Positions 1 to 5,800 of a stretch of 8,889 bases of DNA are shown here, piece after piece. The notes under the pieces were generated by a model. That model was not told the DNA's origin, did not search any database, and saw only the letters and a list, made by a program, of their open reading frames with translations. Positions within the stretch are counted from its first letter, which is position 1; every line of letters starts with the position of its first letter. The DNA lies in contig DAFD01000078.1 of the NCBI GenBank assembly GCA_002497895.1, forward strand, positions 6,361 to 15,249, written 5' to 3'. Origin of the DNA: Euryarchaeota archaeon UBA175 (GTDB lineage: Archaea; Thermoplasmatota; Poseidoniia; Poseidoniales; Thalassarchaeaceae). The translations under genes were made by a program, and so were the position numbers.

Positions 1-498
1 TTGCCCTCCGCCGAAGTTCCTGTAGGCGATACGGAGGAGTTCAACGCATGGGTAATGCACCTCTCTAACGCTACTGGATACAACTTAGCGCCGTATCACG
101 CTGCTTGGGGATTCCCACTTACTCAGGACACCTTTGACTCTCTTTCTCATCTTCCAATTTGGGTCGATGACCCACTGCGAGGAGAATATTTCGTTTACGA
201 TGCCATGCTGCGAAATATCGGTGCCAATAGCACTACTTCGAGCACCGCCGACTTTGCTTGGGAGACCTACGATAACGGCACCAACACCACCCTTACGCTC
301 TACTGGGGAACCACCGATATGGGCAACCAATCTTGGGTCTGGGGAAATAACGCAAATCTCGGAGATTCCGAAGTCGGTTGGGGTGAGTATGAGGTCACCG
401 GTTTATCGAGCGGAACTACCTATTACGCACGGGTGAAGGCTTCGAATGAGGAGCGAGACACCTGGTTCGGGCCAGTGAGTTGGACTACGTCGACTTGA
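1..498 (+). CDS. Peptidase M60/enhancin-like secreted protein with C-terminal FN3-like domain (3' fragment)
   Basis: Only the last 165 codons are present. The frame is open to the left edge, so the TTG at base 1 is probably an internal Leu and not a start. Residues about 14-55 (FNAWVMHLSNATGYNLAPY, then AAWGFPLT and LPIW) resemble the C-terminal part of the M60/enhancin metallopeptidase domain, a family that cuts mucin-like glycoproteins. The HExxH zinc motif would lie upstream, outside the window, so catalytic competence cannot be judged. Residues about 83-165 form a beta-sandwich, FN3-like module with the typical end LSSGTTYYARVKASN followed by W-G-P-V-S-W. No membrane helix follows, so the protein is either released or anchored by its unseen N-terminal part. 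It ends at TGA 496-498 and converges on the minus-strand cluster. The family call rests on a remembered motif pattern; the FN3-like fold is the safer part. Confidence 0.7.
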   Translation: MPSAEVPVGDTEEFNAWVMHLSNATGYNLAPYHAAWGFPLTQDTFDSLSHLPIWVDDPLRGEYFVYDAMLRNIGANSTTSSTADFAWETYDNGTNTTLTLYWGTTDMGNQSWVWGNNANLGDSEVGWGEYEVTGLSSGTTYYARVKASNEERDTWFGPVSWTTST

Positions 499-523
499 CA
501 CTGGTCTCTTCTCTAACGATGGT

Positions 524-1579
524 TCAATTGCTTAGACGGCGAAGCAGGGCTTCGAGGCTGAAGTTTGGACAGTGTTTCTGATGCAGGTTTGCTAATGGTA
601 TCCAAGCCAGTGTATGGGCGAAAGTGATTGTGAAAGCTGGGATGACGGCTAGTCTTGGTTGCCCCATCATGTAGGATGCGGCGAGGCCGAGGACTGCGAA
701 GTGAAGGACGTAAATTGTCAATGTCAGACGTCCTGATGCCTCGATGAATGAGAGATTGATGAATCCGCGTTGGGCATTTAGCAGCAGCACTTCGTGTGCA
801 ATAAAAACGAACATTGTTGTGATGAAGACGAAGAATACTGATGCGGGGAAGAAGGTCAGAACCGCGTCTCCCTCAGTCAGTGCCCAAGCTGTTCCATTTC
901 TGACCGAGAGAATGATACTGGCAAGGAGGACGAATCCTCCCATCTGAATAATTCCCAACCTGAGTCTTTGATTTTCTTCGCTTTCAGCGAGTATTGCCCC
1001 CAGTGTCGATAATGCAAACCATGGCAAGACGGGGTAAGTGCCGTTGACTAACAAACGCTGGAACCACTCACTTGCTCCGGCCGCATCGACGCGCTCAAAC
1101 CAACTCAGATCAGATCCGTTCAAATCGCCAACGAGCAATGGCGTAATGGCGAAAATTGCGAATAATCCAATCAAGTTCTCAACACGTAAGCGCGCGATGA
1201 GTGGTGCAACAATCGCCGCCAATGCTAGTAGTGTCAAGACCCCAGGAGTGTGCCACTCGAAGCGTCCGCCACGCTCAGCGGCGAGTAAGATATTGACGAG
1301 GATTTGACAGGCAGTGAGTACCAGAACGCGCGGTAGAACCCAATCGACCCACGCGCGTGAAGCCAATCCATCGGCAAAGCGCTTCTTTGCCCCTCGATGC
1401 ATTCCCCAGCCTGAGACAGTAACAAAGAGGGGTGCGGCCATTCCTCCGAAAGCTGCGGCGACAAAGGCAGCGGGATGACCAACACCGATGCCTTCAGGTG
1501 GCAAGATTGCCGCCGTATGGACTTCAACCATGAATAGGATTGCAATCGCCTTCATCTGGTCGATATGACCTAGCCGCAC
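524..1579 (-). CDS. Multi-pass membrane acyltransferase-like protein (DUF1624/DUF418 or acyltransferase-3 type)
   Basis: This is a 351-aa integral membrane protein with about ten hydrophobic helices. Family-like landmarks, numbered from GTG 1579, are the opening RLGHIDQMKAIAILFMVEVH (the ID-x-x-(R/K)-x-(I/L)-A-I-L...H pattern, His at about 21), PLFVTVSGWG (about 50-59, the P-x-F-x-x-SG element), YPVLPWFALSTLGAILA (about 182-198) and GRLTLTIYVLHFAVLG (about 283-298). These suit the heparan-alpha-glucosaminide N-acetyltransferase-like DUF1624/DUF418 group, whose members are thought to carry acetyl groups across the membrane to glycans. Acyltransferase-3 proteins open in a similar way and remain an alternative. 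A longer frame starts at GTG 1633, but that would overlap deoA by 50 bp and has no ribosome site. GTG 1579 has AGGTGA four bases upstream and begins right at the conserved motif, so it is preferred. It is the last gene of the coupled cluster; its substrate is unknown. Confidence 0.8.
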   Translation of the reverse strand: MRLGHIDQMKAIAILFMVEVHTAAILPPEGIGVGHPAAFVAAAFGGMAAPLFVTVSGWGMHRGAKKRFADGLASRAWVDWVLPRVLVLTACQILVNILLAAERGGRFEWHTPGVLTLLALAAIVAPLIARLRVENLIGLFAIFAITPLLVGDLNGSDLSWFERVDAAGASEWFQRLLVNGTYPVLPWFALSTLGAILAESEENQRLRLGIIQMGGFVLLASIILSVRNGTAWALTEGDAVLTFFPASVFFVFITTMFVFIAHEVLLLNAQRGFINLSFIEASGRLTLTIYVLHFAVLGLAASYMMGQPRLAVIPAFTITFAHTLAWIPLANLHQKHCPNFSLEALLRRLSN

Positions 1580-1583
1580 AACA

Positions 1584-1589
1584 TCACCT
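1584..1589 (-). promoter_or_regulatory. Shine-Dalgarno AGGTGA overlapping the deoA stop codon
   Basis: On the minus strand the sequence reads AGGTGA, then TGTT, then GTG (1579-1577). AGGTGA matches the usual 16S 3' end, and its last three bases are the TGA stop of the phosphorylase gene. Ribosomes finishing that gene would stop on the initiation site of the next one. This arrangement decides the start of the downstream membrane-protein gene and implies translational coupling. Confidence 0.65.
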
Positions 1590-2861
1590 GATAATGTCCG
1601 TGATTCGTGATTGCAATTCAATCTCCCCCTCACTCAAAATGAATGCTGATGCCAATGATTCGGATAGGCCAGCAGGCAATTCGCCCCTATGGTAAATGAC
1701 GAGCAGTGGGTCACCTTCTTCGACAGATTCGCCTACTTGAACCTCGAGGATTAGGCCGACGCAGTGGTCGATTTCGTCGCCAAGAGCGCGTCGGCCGGAA
1801 CCGAGTTCGAGGCATGCCCGAGCCACAGTCATCGCCTCGATATCAGCGACCATTCCAGTGGCTTCTGCGAAGACCTCGGTCGAGAGTAGTGTTTCATCGA
1901 GCAGACCGAGTCCGCTCAGGAGTGCGTAATCGGACTCGAGGATCGAAGTGTCTCCACCTTGAGCCTCGACCATCGCACGGAAGCACGCAAGCGCGCTGCC
2001 ATCATTCAGAGAATCGTGGATTTTCAGCGCGCCCTCCTCCATATCTGCGGCCAAGCCAGCAGCGGCTAGTAGCAACCCTCCTTGGACGCAAACCAGTTCC
2101 TCCAAATCGTGCGGACCACGACCGCAAAGAGTCTCGACACTCTCGACAATTTCCAGAGCGTTTCCTACAGCGCAGCCCAGGGGCTGGTCCATCGTAGTCA
2201 ATACAACTGAGGTAGCAACGCCCATTCCGTTGGCAGCCCCGGCCATCGAGTGTGCAAGTTCCTCTGCCTGTTCGCGCTCGACCATGAAAGCCGCCCGACC
2301 ATATTTGACATCTAGAACCAGAGCGGACAATCCTTCAGCAGTCTTTTTGGAAACGATTGAAGAAGTGATTAGCGGAATCGAAGCCACAGTCTCTGTCAAG
2401 TCTCGCAAAGCGTACATTCGACGGTCGGCCGGGACAAGTGAATCGGTCTGTCCGACCATCACACAACCGATCTTTGCTACTTGCGCACGAACCTCATCAG
2501 TTTCTAGGTCGACTCGAAATCCAGGGATACTCTCCAATTTATCGAGCGTCCCACCAGTATGCCCCAGCCCGCGTCCAGAAATCATAGGCACCTTCGCCCC
2601 GCAAGCAGCAAGAGCGGGGGCCAGAGGAATCGAGACCTTGTCACCGACACCACCCGTCGAATGTTTGTCGACTACGAGGTGCGCCCATTCAGCCGGCCAT
2701 TCGAGTACCTCGCCCGAGTCGCGCATGGCTTCAGTAAGCCGAATAGTCGACTCGCTATCGAGTCCATTCTCGAACACATTTCGTAACCATTCAATGAGTT
2801 CGTCATCGGCTAGAGTTCCGTCCACGACCGCTTTGACCAAACGCCCAATCGGGTCGCTCAT
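1584..2861 (-). CDS. deoA: Thymidine / pyrimidine-nucleoside phosphorylase
   Basis: This 425-aa cytoplasmic enzyme has no signal peptide. The family catalyses reversible phosphorolysis of thymidine (and deoxyuridine or uridine in PyNP forms) to free base plus (deoxy)ribose-1-phosphate. The phosphate loop VDKHSTGGVGDK is at 64-75 and the signature SGRGLGHTGGTLDKLES at 95-111. R153, S168 and K172 occupy the positions of E. coli DeoA R171, S186 and K190, and H67 that of H85, with a constant offset of 18. The length fits the bacterial type (about 430-440 aa) and not the archaeal AMP phosphorylase, which carries an extra N-terminal domain (about 500 aa). The usual DVKVGSGAF segment reads DVKYGRAAF here (184-192), a conspicuous change. 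The ATG overlaps the upstream stop as ATGA, with GAGG at 2872-2869, seven bases upstream. Thymidine versus broader pyrimidine specificity cannot be settled from sequence alone. Confidence 0.93.
   Translation of the reverse strand: MSDPIGRLVKAVVDGTLADDELIEWLRNVFENGLDSESTIRLTEAMRDSGEVLEWPAEWAHLVVDKHSTGGVGDKVSIPLAPALAACGAKVPMISGRGLGHTGGTLDKLESIPGFRVDLETDEVRAQVAKIGCVMVGQTDSLVPADRRMYALRDLTETVASIPLITSSIVSKKTAEGLSALVLDVKYGRAAFMVEREQAEELAHSMAGAANGMGVATSVVLTTMDQPLGCAVGNALEIVESVETLCGRGPHDLEELVCVQGGLLLAAAGLAADMEEGALKIHDSLNDGSALACFRAMVEAQGGDTSILESDYALLSGLGLLDETLLSTEVFAEATGMVADIEAMTVARACLELGSGRRALGDEIDHCVGLILEVQVGESVEEGDPLLVIYHRGELPAGLSESLASAFILSEGEIELQSRITDIIR
2858..2861 (-). other. ATGA stop/start overlap joining the exoenzyme gene and deoA
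   Basis: The minus strand reads ATGA: ATG (2861-2859) starts deoA and TGA (2860-2858) ends the 1531-aa gene. Such overlaps normally mean one mRNA and coupled translation, so the two genes are co-expressed. Confidence 0.9.
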
Positions 2862-5800
2862 GCCTCGTCCTCGCCGTGTTCATCGCGGAGTTCTTCGATG
2901 CTCATTCCTTTGTCAAGCATCCATTGGACTTGGTCGCGGTCAAGTTCCTCAAACCCGAAACCATCCAACACAATGGCACCATGAACGCCATCGTCGCGAC
3001 CTTCGGTCCACTCGCGAGTATCGACCGAATCTTCATCGAAGCGTGTACCCTTGAGTATCGCCCGCTCGGCATCGGCATCATCGAATCGGTAACCAGAATC
3101 ATCGATTAGCCGTTCTTCGGTCCTTATCCGTGGCCGTTTGACTAAAGTCAGTCCAGCGCCCGCAAGAGCAATCGCAGCGATAAGTGTCAGTCCCAGAAGA
3201 AACTTAGCTCCGGGAGCAGATAGGGGATTCTCACGGACATTGATGATGCCACCTGTATCGTCGTCATCACCATTGTTCGAATCGCCATCGCCAGTATCAG
3301 AACCACCATCACCATCTCCGGGATCGGTGGTTCCCGTGCCATCATCGCAGCCGAATTGGACACCATCTGCTACGCCGTTATCGTCGACATCATTCGAATT
3401 CATCGAAGCTGATGGCGCACGCATCACTGATTGAGCGAAGGCTGGCTCATCACCATCGAGAATACAATCATCATCGGTATCACTATCATTGGGGTTTCCT
3501 CCTAGTAAGTACTCATCTAAATTATTCAAACCATCTTCATCCAAATCAAGTGATTGTTCACTCAATGCGGTTCCAAGTATTGCCGCCGAGTGGCGATTTA
3601 ATCCATGTTCTATTTCCCAAAAATCGGGTAATAAGTCCCCATCTGAATCTGTTAAACTGTCCAATCGATTCCAATCTTCTTCGAATGATTGTAGGTACTC
3701 AGAAGTCAATTCCTGATTGTGAATTAAAACTCCCATTTCTCTATTCCTCAAGGCTGCGTTTGAGCCCCAATTCATACTCCCAACGAGAACACTCTCTCCA
3801 TCGATTATTGCCCCTTTATTGTGTAGTTTCACAATCGTATCAGATGAGGCCATAATTCTAGCAGTTGTGTCTAGCCCTTGAGTAGCATTCCAATCGGTGT
3901 TGAACATTTGTACAGCATCTCTGATTTCATCATCTTGGTCAACGTAAAATCCGTTCAACAATAGACGGACCTTAACTCCTCGAAGCGCTGCTGAATGTAT
4001 TGCTTCAATAATTGGATTTTCGCCAAATCCCCAATACCAATCTAGATCTAGATATTGAACCGAAAGTTCGATCGATGTATCCGCAGAATCAATCATTTCG
4101 ATTATCCCATCAACGCAATCATCCGGACAGGTAATCAATCGTAAATCGAATGGCCCTGAATGGTAAACTGGCGGTGTAATTTCCCCATCAAAGCTAGGCT
4201 CTTCCATCACCCAATCAAAAGTTGGAGCATGGTTGTTTGAATGAGCTGAAATGTGTAGATGCATCTGATTCTCATCCCATGCCATTCGCGATAATACCAA
4301 TTCTGCGAATGATTGAGAGTTGACGATTACGGACCATTCCCTATTTCCGATTCCATCAGGTGGTAAGCTAGAATCCTTCCAATTACCAGAGGAAATCCAT
4401 ACACTTTCTGAATCTCTAACCGATACCTTGCTGTGAATATACGTGTAAGGTGAACTGATGACGCTTGGATCATCCATCCAGAGAACAGTTGCTCCAGCAT
4501 CGTGAAGAGTTTGTGCGTGTCCACGTTGGTTGTTTTTCGTACTGCTACCATCTAGGATTCCTTCTTCAAGAAGAATGCTTACTGAAACGCCCCTAGAAAT
4601 CGCTTCCAATAGGGCATTGGTCAGGTCTGGGCTCATGGACTGATAGACATGTAAATGGATTGATGAATCCGCTTGATTTATCCAGTGTAATAGATCATTG
4701 AATCCAGTTTCTGGACTGATAGAAGCGGTTGCTGAGGAGTCCATCTCGGTGGACAAAAATCCACCATCACAAAAAGTCGAGGCACCGATTCTAATCCATC
4801 TATATTCCCAATCTGATCCAGCATCTGTGTCTGGGTAGTCTCCACAACCGGTCCCTCGCATCAAAATTAGACCGGGAGTGCCATCTCCTGGAACTGAAAT
4901 TGCGGCTCCATTCCAACCATCGATTTCTGCAATCCCGCCTCCGAAGGCTATTGCATCTACAACAGTTCCATCGGGTGCTTTCAATTGCAATGAGCTTCCT
5001 GAATCAACCAGCCATGGCATATTGTTCATGACGACATTTCCATCCAAAGCGGCAATCCCTCCGTCGGAGAGAAGATTTGCTGGGTTCTCAGTTAGGACAA
5101 CCGATTCTCCTGCAGGTATTACCAACTCATTGAAATTCGAAATCCATGGGGTCGTTGAACGGATTCTTTCAACTGTCCAGCCGTTCAGGCTAACTTCTTC
5201 ATCTCCAGTATTTGTAATCTCAAACCAATCGTTATCTCTATTTGGGACTTCACTGGGCATAATTCTAGTGAATTTCACATCAAATTCGTTGTCCCAGTCA
5301 GAAGGGGGTGATGGGGGCTGCCAGTGCCACAACATGTTGTTGCTATGCTTACCACTATCTTCTGCAATCAGCAGGCTACCATCATTGAGCACTGCGAGAT
5401 TATCTGGCCCTGCGATATTGTTGACATCACATTGACCGGATGAATAGGTTCCTCCAGAAACCACGGGATCGATTCTATTTACATCCCAATTGTCTACTAT
5501 TTCTAGGCTGTAAATCAATCCGCACCTATTCTCTGATAGTCTAATGTCACCTGAAGAATCGGTCATATCATACCTGATATCTGACATTGCTAGGTATAGG
5601 TAGTCAGGTGCGTTTTCGTTGAATACTACACCTTCCATCTTGTTCCATTCAACAGTTGCACCCAAAGCTGCTGCTGCCTTCCGTGATTCCAAGAATGCTA
5701 CACGATTGTCAGCAGCGAATCCAATGTTTCCATCTCCGTCAAGATCGTCGTTGAGCGTATGTTCAGCCCAATCGTTGATTTCTTCATCTGAAATATACGA

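Noticed and set aside
499..523. Possible terminator in the convergent gap
   Set aside because: It is only 25 bp with a short pyrimidine run (CTCTTCTCT) and no hairpin, too little to call.
1580..1633. Longer GTG 1633 start for the membrane acyltransferase-like gene
   Set aside because: It would add 18 residues without hydrophobic or family character, overlap deoA by 50 bp, and has no ribosome site, whereas GTG 1579 has AGGTGA.
1706..3054. Long plus-strand open frames opposite deoA (163 and 274 codons)
   Set aside because: They run antisense to a gene with clear catalytic motifs, have Arg/Ser/Pro-rich composition typical of shadow frames, and cross the gene boundary without domain content.
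3230..3420. Repetitive CATC/ATCG-rich DNA as a possible CRISPR or tandem array
   Set aside because: There is no fixed repeat-spacer unit. It is explained by Asp/Gly/Ser codons of the calcium repeats and stalk.
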